In this document: positions 24,194-33,560 of the stretch, in pieces
Position numbering within the stretch: position 1 is the first letter of the stretch
Layout: each line of letters begins with the position of its first letter
Assembly: GCA_029219585.1 (NCBI GenBank)
Contig: JAQXTR010000062.1
Coordinates: 58,219-122,218, forward strand
DNA length: 64,000 bases
Reading direction: 5' to 3'
Source of the DNA: Clostridiales bacterium
GTDB taxonomy: Bacteria > Bacillota > Clostridia > UBA1381
The notes under the pieces: model-generated
Seen by the model: the letters and a program-made list of their open reading frames with translations, nothing else
Told to the model about the DNA's origin: nothing
The model's database searches: none
Made by a program: the position numbers and the translations under genes

Positions 24194-25777
24194 ATGAAAA
24201 ACGTAGATAATTTTAAAGAGCTTGTTGAATACTGTGCCGCTGAAAAGCCGGACGGCGCTGTATTCCAATGGCTTGACGGAAATGACTTTAAGCAGAAGAC
24301 CTATTCGGAGTTTAAATCAGATATAGAAGCGTTCGGGACATATCTCTATTATAACGGTATGAAAAAAGCCCGTATTGCTGTCATAGGCGAAAACAGCTAT
24401 GAATGGATCCTTACCTATTATACTACAGTAATAGGCGGGAATGTCATCATTCCTATTGACAGAGATCTCACCTTTGAGTCCATTGTAAATGTGCTTAAAG
24501 ACAGCAGAGCAAAGCTTCTTATATATACCGATCACTATAATAGGATCATTGATGATATAAAAAAATCAGCCGGTGTGAAGGCAATCAATATATCGGAAAT
24601 TCCCGCTCTTATAGATGAAGGAAGAAAACTGCTTGCAAAAAACAAGGATAAATATCTCAGCGTCAATATTGACAAGGACGCACTCTCAACGATTATATAT
24701 ACATCGGGAACCACCGGTACCCCAAAGGGAGTAATGCTTAACCAATATGGAATTGTGCAGAACGCGTATGCTGCGGCGCAGAATGTTCATATCTACGGCA
24801 CATCAATGCTCGTTCTCCCTATCCACCACACCTTCGGTTTTACCGCCGGCGTGGTTGCGGTGATGTTATTCTGCCAGCCTATTGCCATCAGCAAAAGCCT
24901 AAGAACCTTTACCGGCGACCTTAAGGTGTTTAAGCCGGAGAATATGTTTCTTGTTCCGATGTTTGTTGAGGCAATGTATAAAAAGGTAATAAAGACTGTT
25001 GAGGACAAAAAGATGTCTAAGGCATTTAATGCGCTTATAAAAACATCAAATGCGCTCCGTAAAATCGGCATTGACCGCAGAGGAAAGCTTTTCAGTTCTG
25101 TCCGTGATGCATTCGGCGGCAATCTCAGCACAATAATAAGCGGAGGCGCAGCGCTTGATCCACGCTACTGCAAATACTTTGACGATTTCGGCATAACACT
25201 GCTTAACGGCTACGGTATAACAGAATGCTCACCCATCCTTGCTGTAAACTGCAATTCAAAAAATAAGTTCGGCAGTGTCGGACGGATTCTTGATAATGTG
25301 GACATCAGAATAATTGATGAAGATGAAAACGGTAACGGAGAGATATGTGCAAGGGGCAGCAGCGTTATGCTTGGCTACTACAACAACAAGCAGGCCACTC
25401 TTGACGCATTTGACGGTGATTGGTTCAAAACAGGTGATCTGGGATATGTGGATGATGAAAATTATCTGTATATTTCGGGGCGGCGTAAGAATCTGATAAT
25501 TCTCGATAACGGTAAAAACATCTATCCCGAGGAGCTGGAGGAGCTTATTCTCCGAATCCCGGCAGCCATTGAGGCGGTAGTATATTCGGAAAATGATGTT
25601 ATAACCGCTGAAATCTATACCGAAGATCCGGCAGCGGTTCAGTTGGCAGTCAAAGGTATAAACCGCAGTCTGCCTGTTTATAAGCGTATAAGAAATCTCA
25701 AATTCCGCAGCATGGAGTTTGAGAAAACGACCACAAAAAAGATTAAAAGAAATCTTGTCGGCGCAGGTAAAAATTAA
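24194..25777 (+). CDS. AMP-dependent acyl-CoA synthetase/ligase
   Basis: A 527-residue ANL-superfamily enzyme that activates a carboxylic acid as acyl-AMP and probably transfers it to CoA. Core motifs: P-loop IIYTSGTTGTPKGVMLNQ near residue 168, A5 NGYGITECSP near 343, A7 WFKTGDLGYVDDENYLYI near 415, A8 GRRKNLIILDNGKNIYPEEL near 432, and the catalytic lysine segment TTTKKIKRN at the C-terminus. The overall layout fits long-chain acyl-CoA ligases, although it is shorter than FadD-type enzymes. It starts 31 bases after rhaB and lacks a clear Shine-Dalgarno, so coupling to rhaB is possible. A strong terminator follows. The acyl substrate is unknown. Confidence 0.88.
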   Translation: MKNVDNFKELVEYCAAEKPDGAVFQWLDGNDFKQKTYSEFKSDIEAFGTYLYYNGMKKARIAVIGENSYEWILTYYTTVIGGNVIIPIDRDLTFESIVNVLKDSRAKLLIYTDHYNRIIDDIKKSAGVKAINISEIPALIDEGRKLLAKNKDKYLSVNIDKDALSTIIYTSGTTGTPKGVMLNQYGIVQNAYAAAQNVHIYGTSMLVLPIHHTFGFTAGVVAVMLFCQPIAISKSLRTFTGDLKVFKPENMFLVPMFVEAMYKKVIKTVEDKKMSKAFNALIKTSNALRKIGIDRRGKLFSSVRDAFGGNLSTIISGGAALDPRYCKYFDDFGITLLNGYGITECSPILAVNCNSKNKFGSVGRILDNVDIRIIDEDENGNGEICARGSSVMLGYYNNKQATLDAFDGDWFKTGDLGYVDDENYLYISGRRKNLIILDNGKNIYPEELEELILRIPAAIEAVVYSENDVITAEIYTEDPAAVQLAVKGINRSLPVYKRIRNLKFRSMEFEKTTTKKIKRNLVGAGKN

Positions 25778-25780
25778 AAT

Positions 25781-25815
25781 ATTCCCCCGGGGCACATCAA
25801 TCCGGGGGAATTTAT
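25781..25815. terminator. Bidirectional terminator
   Basis: ATTCCCCCGG (25781-25790) and CCGGGGGAAT (25802-25811) form a perfect 10-bp stem between convergent genes, with T-rich tails on both strands. Confidence 0.85.
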
Positions 25816-25816
25816 T

Positions 25817-27349
25817 TCATAAAGCCTTTGGTATAAAAATTTTCATCCTGCTGCCAATACTCTCATTATCCACATTATTGTATTTTTGTATCATACTCTG
25901 CGGTACGGCATATCTTTTTGCAATATCCCATAATGTATCGCCTTCCCTGCTGAAATATACCACAATACCGTTTCGCTTTTCCTTCTCCTCTGCGGTTATA
26001 TCCGTGATATTATCTATTTCAGTGACCTTCTGCAGCTTGCTTTCAATATCGAGCAGACAGCGCAGCTCAAGGCCTCCGGCGGAATTAAGATTGTAGCTTA
26101 CATGCTTAACAACAGCCTTAATATTCACCTCCGGCATCAACGCTCCGTTTTCGCAATCCAGCATATATGAAAACGGTATATCCTTTTTATAGCTGTATAC
26201 GGGATTTTCACCCGAATCTGTCAGATATAAAATATATGCCTCTATTTTTCCTTCGCAGATTATTCGGCTGCGCTGAAGCTCTGCCTTTGAAACAGCCGCA
26301 TTGGTCATAACATTATACACACCTCTTACTCCCGGGATATTGGAAGGAAAGTCAATTATTTCCCGAAGAGTGTTTTGTACTGACGGTCTTTCAACGGTTT
26401 CTGTCAGCCTTATCCTCTCCGTATCGCATTTTGTATTCCTGCACGGGATAAAGCAATCGCTTAATATTTCCTTTTCCTCCGGCTCAACTCCCCTTATCAT
26501 GGCTTCAACATCTATATCAAGCTCAGCAATACGCATATCACCGTCACTGTCCGGCTGTGCCTCGCACATGACACCCATAACGCAGTAGTCAATATCACAT
26601 ATTGTGTTCTCCCCTACTCCGTCAGCATCAAACACCTCCGTAAAAGGCGTCTCGGATTCAATATATTTTATGTCCCCGTCCTCATCCGTATAAAGCACGC
26701 ATATTCCGGCATTTCCCTTTACTATCACCTTTCCCGTTACTGTTTTGTACTCCGTATCGGAAATCCGTACATCCGTCTTCAGTATCTCCGATATCGATGT
26801 CTGCCCCGACGGCACTTCAATAGATTCCTTCAGTGTGAAATCATGCTCGGAAATATCCACCGTATTCTCAAAATCAATTTTCTGTTTCTTGCGTTCCGCC
26901 GTTTCCGCCTCCACATCGGTGCATATATCCGTTTCCGTAATTCTGCACAACTCATAGTCAATCCCAACCACTGCACGAAGCTTAAGCTTTCTTGAATTTA
27001 CCGCGCTGAATTCAACCCTTTCAACTGAAACCGTAATAATCGGCTTTACGTCCGCATCAGCACCACCGGCATCTATCACCTGTTTAAATTCCATAGATGT
27101 AAGTATGCTTTTTATCCTGACATTCTCCTTATCGGGTATGTAAAGAACCTTATAATCCACTCTCCCGTTTATTATCAGCCTGCCGTTTTCAATATATTTA
27201 TCCGTTACACACGCATCGGCATCAACCTGAAGAATCTTTAATATGTCCGGTTTTATATCCGGTACAATTATATCCCCGTCCGCCATTGCCTGAGTTGTCC
27301 CCCTCGACATGGTTTCGCAAATGCGTATAGTATCTCTTATCAGCTCCAT
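25817..27349 (-). CDS. SPOCS (DUF3794) and LysM domain protein
   Basis: A 510-residue protein built of three successive beta-rich SPOCS/DUF3794 blocks and a C-terminal LysM domain (about residues 462-506, YFSREGDTLWDIAKRYAVPQ then MKIFIPKAL). This architecture is that of SipL-type spore morphogenesis proteins, which tie the coat scaffold protein SpoIVA to the forespore surface in Clostridia. There is no signal peptide, in keeping with a mother-cell location. Start ATG 27349 follows AGGAGGT. The gene is alone on the minus strand. It is one of the main signs that this organism belongs to a spore-forming lineage. Exact orthology to SipL is inferred from architecture and length. Confidence 0.85.
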   Translation of the reverse strand: MELIRDTIRICETMSRGTTQAMADGDIIVPDIKPDILKILQVDADACVTDKYIENGRLIINGRVDYKVLYIPDKENVRIKSILTSMEFKQVIDAGGADADVKPIITVSVERVEFSAVNSRKLKLRAVVGIDYELCRITETDICTDVEAETAERKKQKIDFENTVDISEHDFTLKESIEVPSGQTSISEILKTDVRISDTEYKTVTGKVIVKGNAGICVLYTDEDGDIKYIESETPFTEVFDADGVGENTICDIDYCVMGVMCEAQPDSDGDMRIAELDIDVEAMIRGVEPEEKEILSDCFIPCRNTKCDTERIRLTETVERPSVQNTLREIIDFPSNIPGVRGVYNVMTNAAVSKAELQRSRIICEGKIEAYILYLTDSGENPVYSYKKDIPFSYMLDCENGALMPEVNIKAVVKHVSYNLNSAGGLELRCLLDIESKLQKVTEIDNITDITAEEKEKRNGIVVYFSREGDTLWDIAKRYAVPQSMIQKYNNVDNESIGSRMKIFIPKAL

Positions 27350-27395
27350 GTTATACCTCCTGAATTATTCTTTTAATAGATATATATGCGACAAA

Positions 27396-27427
27396 TAAAA
27401 AAAAAGAACAGGCGCTGATGCCTGTTC
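27396..27427 (-). terminator. Terminator of the SLH protein gene
   Basis: On the minus strand GAACAGGC (27427-27420) pairs with GCCTGTTC (27413-27406), a 6-base loop, then nine or more T. Confidence 0.85.
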
Positions 27428-27449
27428 CTTATATATGATTTGTTTATCA

Positions 27450-30221
27450 TCAGCTGTTAATATAGCTGTCAAATCTTTCGATAATGGCTGCCGCCTCGGC
27501 TCGTGTTGCCTTGCCCTGCGGATCAAGCATATTACCGTCCTTGCCGTTTATAATTCCTGCGCCGGTTGTCCAGATAAGAGCCGTCTGCGCCCAGCTTGAA
27601 ATCCTTGAAGAGTCGTTATAATTTATAATATTTCCGGCTGCCGAAATATCATATCCGAACGCATCCGAATATCTGTACATTATAGCTGCAAGCTGCTCGC
27701 GTGTAATATTTGCGTCCGGCTCGAACATATTATTCGATGTGCCGTTTACAATACCCGCATCCGCAGCCCATGCTACAGCGTCACTGTACCATGTACCTTG
27801 GGGAACATCGTTAAATGCCGATACCATATCAATATTCGGCTCGCAGGCATATCTGTAAAGGACAGTTACAAGCATTGCTCTTGTGAGGGTTGCCTCCGGC
27901 TCAAACTTACCGTTTGATGTACCGTTCATATAACCCTTCTTGCATATATCGGATACGCTGTTATAGTACCAGCTTGCAGCGGGAACATCATAGAAGGTAT
28001 ATACAACCGATGAACCTGATGCATCCTGTACGGTAGTCGGATTTGTTGTTGTAACAGTCGTGCTTGAACTGTAGGTTGTTCCTGATGACTTTTCATAGAT
28101 AGCGGTAAATGCGGTCGCTGATCTTATGAAATATGTCTTTTGATTTGTTACAAGTACACCGTTACTTGACCAACCCTTGAATACATAACCGTCATCGGCC
28201 TGGATCTTCGGGTAATCCGGTATACCCGTCAATCTTACTGTCTGCTTTGCTTTTCCCGAAACAATCCTGCCGTGATCGCCCTCGTCAAAGGTTACCGTAT
28301 AATACTTTGATGTACCTCTTGACTTTGACTCCTTCATTGTAACGGTTGTTCCTGTTTCAGGTACATCGCTTGAACCTGCAGCTCTCATCTTAACAATATA
28401 TGTTGCGCCGCCTGTGAGATTATTAAAGATGACTGTACCGTTTGACGGTGATACCCATGTTCTGAGCTTTCCGCCTCCGGTTGTGAACAGAGCAATCTCG
28501 CAATTACTTTCAAGATTCTTAATTGTCATCGTTGTTGTTGTTACCGTAATATTTGATGCGGAAACAAGATAATCATAACTGTTTATTGCTATTGTAAGCT
28601 CTATATCTCTCACCTCAGCGGCGCTGAGCATGGATTCATTACTCAGAGTTACAATATACTTATAATATCCGTCCACACCGGTGGGAGAATTAAGCGTTCC
28701 TTTTATCGGAGCTTTTACTTCACCGTTCTCTATATTATATGATATGTTCGGATATTGCGAGGCAATGCTCTTGATCTTTGTTTCTATACCCGCCTTAACA
28801 GCATCCTGCGAATCATATAATCCTGATGATGTCTGTGTTGCATCACTGAAATTCAGCGAAGCTATTGCAAGCTTAAACTTGTCGATTTCCGTTTCGGCTG
28901 AATTCTTTACCTCCAGAGTATAGATGTTCGTTGTACCATCCTCTGCCTTTACCGTAATTACATACTGATTGTTTTCACTTGATACGGTATACTGCGACTT
29001 ACTGTCATTGGTAGTCGGAACAATATCCGAAACTGATGTTGTTTCACCGTAAGGAAGCACTACTGTATACTTATTGTCAGCGCCCAGAACAGCCTCTGTT
29101 CCCTTTACGGTAACCGACTTCAGCGTTGCATCCCACGACTTTGCCTCTACTCCTTCGATAGAAATAACAATATCATCATTGATATTACTTATTGTATACA
29201 CACCGTTTTCAGCAGTCAGCGCCTCACCGTTAGCCTTTACAACCAGCTTGCTTGCATCATAGCTGCTGCCGGAGCTTACAGTAAAGCTGAAGCTTCCGCC
29301 CGGAGCAACGGGAGATACACTGCCGTTTACCGGAGTAATCGTTATACCTGTAACACTCGGAATGGTAATTGTGCATGCTGTTTTAACAGCCGAAACGGAT
29401 ATATCCGTTTCCTTTCCCACTAAAATTGTAACAGTGCCTTCAAAATCGTTTAACGTGTAGCCGTCATAGCATACAGCTGATACTGTATATGTACCCGACT
29501 CAATAATCGTTTTTCCCGCCGAAAGCTCTGTGGAGCATCCGTCCTTTGTAATAATAACCTGCTTAACACCATCGGTTACCGCAAGGTCTACAATACCCTT
29601 GTCACCTACAACTTCTATATAGCATGATGCTACAAACTTGCTGTTTACCGTTGTTGCACTTACAATCGCTTCACCTGCAGAAACGGCAGTAACATTTCCG
29701 TTCTCATCCACCTTAACGCAGTCACTTGTTGAGCTCCATGTCACTCTCTCATCGGGTGCATCCTCCGGTTCAGTTGATGCTTCAAGCTTAAAGGTTTCAC
29801 CCTCATCCAATGTAATACTTCTTTTGTTAAGAGTAAGTCCTGTAACCGCAACCGCCTGTGTCGGCTCCGGTGACGCTGTAACTACCGGTTCATCCGTGGC
29901 GCGCTCTGTCGGTGCGGCTGTAGGTGTCTCCGTCGGCTTCGCTGTCGGGGCATCCGTCGGTTTTACCGTCGGGGTATCTGTCGGCTTCGCTGTCGGAGCA
30001 TCTGTCGGTCTTGCAGTCGTGGTGTCCGTTGGCTTTTCCGTCGGAGTGTCAGTCGGCTTTGCCGAAGCTGTCGCAGTCGCTGAGGGGCTAGAACTGCCCG
30101 CCTCCTCAAAAAAACTGAAGCCTCTGCTGCTGAAAGTAAAATCTGCCGCATTAACGCTCAATCCCGCTGTCGAAGCGGCTAAAATTGAAACAGCCGTAAG
30201 AGTTGATAATAACTTTTTCAT
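27450..30221 (-). CDS. Cell-surface protein with Big2, cadherin-like, InlB-like and three SLH domains
   Basis: A 923-residue exported protein. Signal peptide 1-26 ends at SVNAA. Residues 56-111 are seven 8-residue Pro/Thr repeats of the type PTDAPTAK. A Big2 Ig-like domain (~124-208, with VTWSSTSDCVKVDENGNVTA) follows, then beta-sandwich regions including a cadherin-like block (~370-440). An InlB-B-type repeat lies near 645-715 (VTFDEGDHGRIVSG and GYVFKGWSSNG). Three C-terminal SLH domains (from ~740) have FYDVPAASWYYNSV, FNDVPQGTWYSDAV and SRISSWAQTALIW, which bind pyruvylated secondary cell-wall polymer. It therefore sits on the cell wall; no catalytic domain is seen, so adhesion or structure is likely. 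GAGGAGG precedes the ATG. Confidence 0.92.
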   Translation of the reverse strand: MKKLLSTLTAVSILAASTAGLSVNAADFTFSSRGFSFFEEAGSSSPSATATASAKPTDTPTEKPTDTTTARPTDAPTAKPTDTPTVKPTDAPTAKPTETPTAAPTERATDEPVVTASPEPTQAVAVTGLTLNKRSITLDEGETFKLEASTEPEDAPDERVTWSSTSDCVKVDENGNVTAVSAGEAIVSATTVNSKFVASCYIEVVGDKGIVDLAVTDGVKQVIITKDGCSTELSAGKTIIESGTYTVSAVCYDGYTLNDFEGTVTILVGKETDISVSAVKTACTITIPSVTGITITPVNGSVSPVAPGGSFSFTVSSGSSYDASKLVVKANGEALTAENGVYTISNINDDIVISIEGVEAKSWDATLKSVTVKGTEAVLGADNKYTVVLPYGETTSVSDIVPTTNDSKSQYTVSSENNQYVITVKAEDGTTNIYTLEVKNSAETEIDKFKLAIASLNFSDATQTSSGLYDSQDAVKAGIETKIKSIASQYPNISYNIENGEVKAPIKGTLNSPTGVDGYYKYIVTLSNESMLSAAEVRDIELTIAINSYDYLVSASNITVTTTTMTIKNLESNCEIALFTTGGGKLRTWVSPSNGTVIFNNLTGGATYIVKMRAAGSSDVPETGTTVTMKESKSRGTSKYYTVTFDEGDHGRIVSGKAKQTVRLTGIPDYPKIQADDGYVFKGWSSNGVLVTNQKTYFIRSATAFTAIYEKSSGTTYSSSTTVTTTNPTTVQDASGSSVVYTFYDVPAASWYYNSVSDICKKGYMNGTSNGKFEPEATLTRAMLVTVLYRYACEPNIDMVSAFNDVPQGTWYSDAVAWAADAGIVNGTSNNMFEPDANITREQLAAIMYRYSDAFGYDISAAGNIINYNDSSRISSWAQTALIWTTGAGIINGKDGNMLDPQGKATRAEAAAIIERFDSYINS
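29889..30056 (-). repeat. Seven 24-bp tandem repeats in the SLH gene
   Basis: 168 bp encode seven 8-residue Pro/Thr units (PTDTPTEK, PTDTTTAR, PTDAPTAK and so on). The DNA units are similar but diverged, and copy number could vary between strains. Confidence 0.85.
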
Positions 30222-30275
30222 TCCTATTCCTCCTCGTATAATATATTTTCTTTAATTGTGTTATAAGATATTTTC

Positions 30276-30304
30276 ATTATATCATACTATATCTTTTTTG
30301 TCCA
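30276..30304 (-). promoter_or_regulatory. Promoter of the SLH protein gene
   Basis: On the minus strand TGGACA (30304-30299), 17-base spacer, TATAAT (30281-30276). Confidence 0.65.
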
Positions 30305-30583
30305 CATATATATTTTAAAAATTTGTAAAATATATCTTCTGTATATAACACTTTTCAGAATATGAAAATGTTGCAAAATTTTTAAAATTTTTCTGAATTT
30401 CAGCAAAAAAACACGGACACTTACGTGTCCGCTTTTTTGGGAGATAAATAGGTAAATTATATTATATAAAAGCTCCGAAGAGCTAATATATAGCTGTTCA
30501 ATATATCAAGGAATTATCCCCAACATATCTATATTATAACAGAAAAGCTTATTAATGTCAAGGCTTTTTTATCTGTTTTTCTA
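30305..30583. other. Intergenic region between SLH gene and engB
   Basis: An AT-rich stretch holding the engB-side terminator at 30406-30438, a weak AGCTC-cgaa-GAGCT hairpin near 30473-30486 and an AAGC/GCTT stem near 30544-30568. I see no gene in it. Confidence 0.6.
30406..30438 (-). terminator. Terminator of the leu-lon-engB run
   Basis: CGGACAC (30414-30420) pairs with GTGTCCG (30425-30431) around TTAC; on the minus strand it is followed by TG and seven T. The plus strand also has a short T run, so it may act in both directions. Confidence 0.8.
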
Positions 30584-31216
30584 TTAATCTTCATCATTTT
30601 CATACGGCACCAATTCACCGATACGCATCATTTCAAGCATATCTATCACAGTACCTCTTCCCTCGTCATCAGCAGTTGAAAACGGTACAAGAATATCATC
30701 CTCATTAAGCTCCAGTGTTTGCGCAATATCCTCGAGCCGCTCTTCAATTTCGCGCTTTTTCAGTTTATCCATCTTTGTTGCGATAACAATAAGGCGGTCA
30801 TGATAATGCCTTATCCACTCCGCCATTTGGACATCCTGCCGTGTCGGGGTATGACGGCTGTCAACAAGGAGTATCGTCTGAACAAGATTCTTGCGGTTTG
30901 CCAGGTAATCCTCCATCATTGTGCCCCACTTGGCAACCTCCTCCTTGGAGCGCTTTGCGTAGCCGTATCCCGGAAGGTCAACCATATAAATCTTTTCATC
31001 TATATTATAAAAGTTTATAGTGATTGTCTTTCCCGGCGTACCGGATACACGCGCAAGCGATTTGCGGTTAAGAACCTTATTTATCATTGATGATTTTCCG
31101 ACATTTGAACGTCCGGCAAAAGCAAATTCAAGCATTTCCGGACGATCCGGATACTGATTCTTTGCTACTGCCGACTTTTCAAATTTAGCATTCTGAAAGT
31201 TTATGTTAGCTTCCAT
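30584..31216 (-). CDS. engB: Ribosome biogenesis GTP-binding protein EngB/YsxC
   Basis: A 210-residue small GTPase needed for assembly of the large ribosomal subunit. All G motifs are visible: G1 AFAGRSNVGKSSMIN near residue 32, G2 region SGTPGKTITINFYN, G3 VDLPGYGYAKRS near 78, G4 ATKMDKLKKRE near 145, and G5 PFSTADDEG. The preceding lon gene ends 13 bases upstream, the usual lon-engB pairing in Firmicutes, and AAAGGAAA gives the ribosome binding site. It is last in the minus-strand run and is followed by terminator-like hairpins. Confidence 0.96.
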   Translation of the reverse strand: MEANINFQNAKFEKSAVAKNQYPDRPEMLEFAFAGRSNVGKSSMINKVLNRKSLARVSGTPGKTITINFYNIDEKIYMVDLPGYGYAKRSKEEVAKWGTMMEDYLANRKNLVQTILLVDSRHTPTRQDVQMAEWIRHYHDRLIVIATKMDKLKKREIEERLEDIAQTLELNEDDILVPFSTADDEGRGTVIDMLEMMRIGELVPYENDED

Positions 31217-31229
31217 ATTATTTCCTTTC

Positions 31230-33545
31230 TTAAACCAATGCAGTCTGTATAACTGTATCCATGTCAGATACCGGAATAAATTCTATATCGTCTCGTATTT
31301 CCTTGGGCACATCCTCAATATCTGCCTTATTATCCTTCGGTATAATTACTCTTTTTATACCCGCGCGATATGCCGCCATAGACTTTTCCTTTAACCCGCC
31401 TATCGGCAGAACTCTTCCTCTGAGAGTGATTTCTCCCGTCATTGCAACATCACGCCTTACGGGGCGGCGCGTGAGAGATGAAATAACCGCCGTTGCCATA
31501 GTAATACCTGCGGACGGACCGTCCTTCGGAACAGCGCCCTCCGGGACATGGATATGTATATCCTTATTCTTGTGGAAGGAATCGTCTATATCAAGCTTAT
31601 CGGCAGATGAACGGATATAGCTTATCGCAGCCATTGCGCTTTCCTTCATAACATCGCCCAGCTTTCCTGTAAGCTCAACCTTTCCTGTTCCGTTCATAAC
31701 ATTTGCCTCTATAGATAAGGTATCGCCGCCTACGCTTGTCCATGCCAGACCTCTTGCAATACCGATCTGATTCCTATCGTTCATAGAGTCAAAATGGTAT
31801 CGTTCCTTGCCCAGAAAATCCGAGATATTCCTCTTATCTATCTTCACCGGCACCTCACCGGTTTCAATGATTCTCTTTGCAGCCTTTCGGCAGAGAGTTT
31901 CAAGCGTCTGCTCCAACTTACGAACGCCTGACTCACGGGTATAGCTTTCTATTATCTTCTTAACCGCACCGTCTGTAACCGCAAACTGCTCTGCGCTCAT
32001 ACCTGTTTTTCCGAGAGCCTTTTTAATAAGATACCCCTTGGCTATATGGAACTTTTCGCTTTCGGTATAGCCGGAAAGACGAATCACTTCCATACGGTCA
32101 AGCAGCGGCTGTGAAATGGTATCGAGAGTGTTTGCCGTTGTTATAAACAGCACGTCAGATAAATCAAAAGGCACCTCTATATAGTGGTCGAGGAACTCAC
32201 TGTTCTGCTCGTTATCAAGCACCTCAAGCAGCGCAGCAGACGGATCTCCCTTGTAATCTACACCCATTTTATCAATTTCATCAAGCAGCATTACGGGGTT
32301 TTTGACCTTCACCTCGCGCAGAGCAGCCATGATTCTGCCCTCCATTGCACCGATATAGGTCTTTCTGTGCCCTCTGATGTCGGATTCATCATGTATACCG
32401 CCCAGTGATACACGCACGAATTTTCTGTCCAGTGCGCGCGCAACAGACCTTGCTATTGAGGTCTTACCGACTCCCGGAGGTCCCTCAAGGCAGAGAACCG
32501 TTGAATTTTTTCCGTTTGTCATCTGACGCACGGCAAGAAATTCCAATATTCGCTCCTTAACCTTTTCAAGTCCGTAATGATCCTCCTCAAGAATCTTATC
32601 CGCTTTTTTCATATTAAAGCTTTCATCTGTTTTTGTATTCCACGGCAGATCAAGGACTGTTTCAATATATGTTCTCAGCACCGCGCTGTCCGCACCTGTG
32701 GCGGGCAGCCTGGAATAACGGCCTATATCCTTCGTCAGCTTTTCATCAGTTTCCTGCGGCAGCCCAAGCTCATTCAGCTTCTGCATAAACCCGTCCGCCT
32801 CTGCCTGTATACCGTCCTTGTCGCCAAGCTCCTCCTGAATAACCTCCAGCTGCTCCCTGAGGAAGTATTCACGCTGATGCTCATTCATTCGCTCCCTTGT
32901 CCTACGGATTATAGACTGCTCAATCTCGGTAACCTTTATTATATGCTCAAGTCCTAAAAGTATTGCAGATGCCCTCTCACAGTAATCAAGCTCATTGAGC
33001 AGACTCTGCTTAACCTCCTGATCGAAATCAATAAATCCCGCAACGGTGTCGCAGAGCTGCCCCAGATGCTTTATTGCCAAGATATCGAGGAATCTGTCAG
33101 CCGCAACCTTGGTTGTAACGCCGAAATATTCCTCAACCTTTTTCTTGATTGTTCTGCAATATGCCTCTTCTCTTTCGGACAGGCTTGAATAGGTTTCGTT
33201 AACCTCTTCGACCTCGCACACAAAAGAAGGACTTTCCTGTACAAAGCTGCGGATAATACCTCTTGAAATGCCCTTTACAATAAGACGCGTAACATTTCCC
33301 GGCAGATGCATCACCTGCTTTATCACGGCAATTGTTCCCACGCGGTAAAGATCATCCGGTGTTATATTATCCTCTTTATCAGGCTGACGCTGCGTAACAA
33401 GAAAAATTCTTGAATTGCCGTGCACCGCCTCCTCAATGGCTTTTATCGATGCCGGACGCGCGCTGTCGAAATTAAGCTGCATATACGGAAACACTACTAT
33501 GCCCCGCATTGCAACCGTAGGAAAAACATGTGTGTATTTTTCCAA
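31230..33545 (-). CDS. lon: ATP-dependent protease La
   Basis: A 771-residue LonA protease that degrades misfolded and regulatory proteins in the cytosol. Domain order: N-terminal substrate domain (1-200), coiled coil with REYFLREQLEVIQEELGDKD near 230, AAA+ domain with Walker A EGPPGVGKTSIARS near 355 and MLLDEIDKMGVD near 420, and a C-terminal Ser-Lys protease domain with PKDGPSAGITMATAVI (catalytic Ser) and a catalytic Lys downstream. It starts with TTG at 33545 after GGAGTGAG, only 15 bases after leuB, so it is probably co-transcribed with the leucine genes as well as with engB. Confidence 0.97.
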   Translation of the reverse strand: MEKYTHVFPTVAMRGIVVFPYMQLNFDSARPASIKAIEEAVHGNSRIFLVTQRQPDKEDNITPDDLYRVGTIAVIKQVMHLPGNVTRLIVKGISRGIIRSFVQESPSFVCEVEEVNETYSSLSEREEAYCRTIKKKVEEYFGVTTKVAADRFLDILAIKHLGQLCDTVAGFIDFDQEVKQSLLNELDYCERASAILLGLEHIIKVTEIEQSIIRRTRERMNEHQREYFLREQLEVIQEELGDKDGIQAEADGFMQKLNELGLPQETDEKLTKDIGRYSRLPATGADSAVLRTYIETVLDLPWNTKTDESFNMKKADKILEEDHYGLEKVKERILEFLAVRQMTNGKNSTVLCLEGPPGVGKTSIARSVARALDRKFVRVSLGGIHDESDIRGHRKTYIGAMEGRIMAALREVKVKNPVMLLDEIDKMGVDYKGDPSAALLEVLDNEQNSEFLDHYIEVPFDLSDVLFITTANTLDTISQPLLDRMEVIRLSGYTESEKFHIAKGYLIKKALGKTGMSAEQFAVTDGAVKKIIESYTRESGVRKLEQTLETLCRKAAKRIIETGEVPVKIDKRNISDFLGKERYHFDSMNDRNQIGIARGLAWTSVGGDTLSIEANVMNGTGKVELTGKLGDVMKESAMAAISYIRSSADKLDIDDSFHKNKDIHIHVPEGAVPKDGPSAGITMATAVISSLTRRPVRRDVAMTGEITLRGRVLPIGGLKEKSMAAYRAGIKRVIIPKDNKADIEDVPKEIRDDIEFIPVSDMDTVIQTALV

Positions 33546-33560
33546 ATTTACTCACTCCAA

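Noticed and set aside
29638..30255. Plus-strand frame of 205 codons with repeating Val-Gly-Phe/Ala units
   Set aside because: It is the antisense of the 24-bp Pro/Thr repeats of the SLH protein gene; the repeat creates an open frame on both strands.
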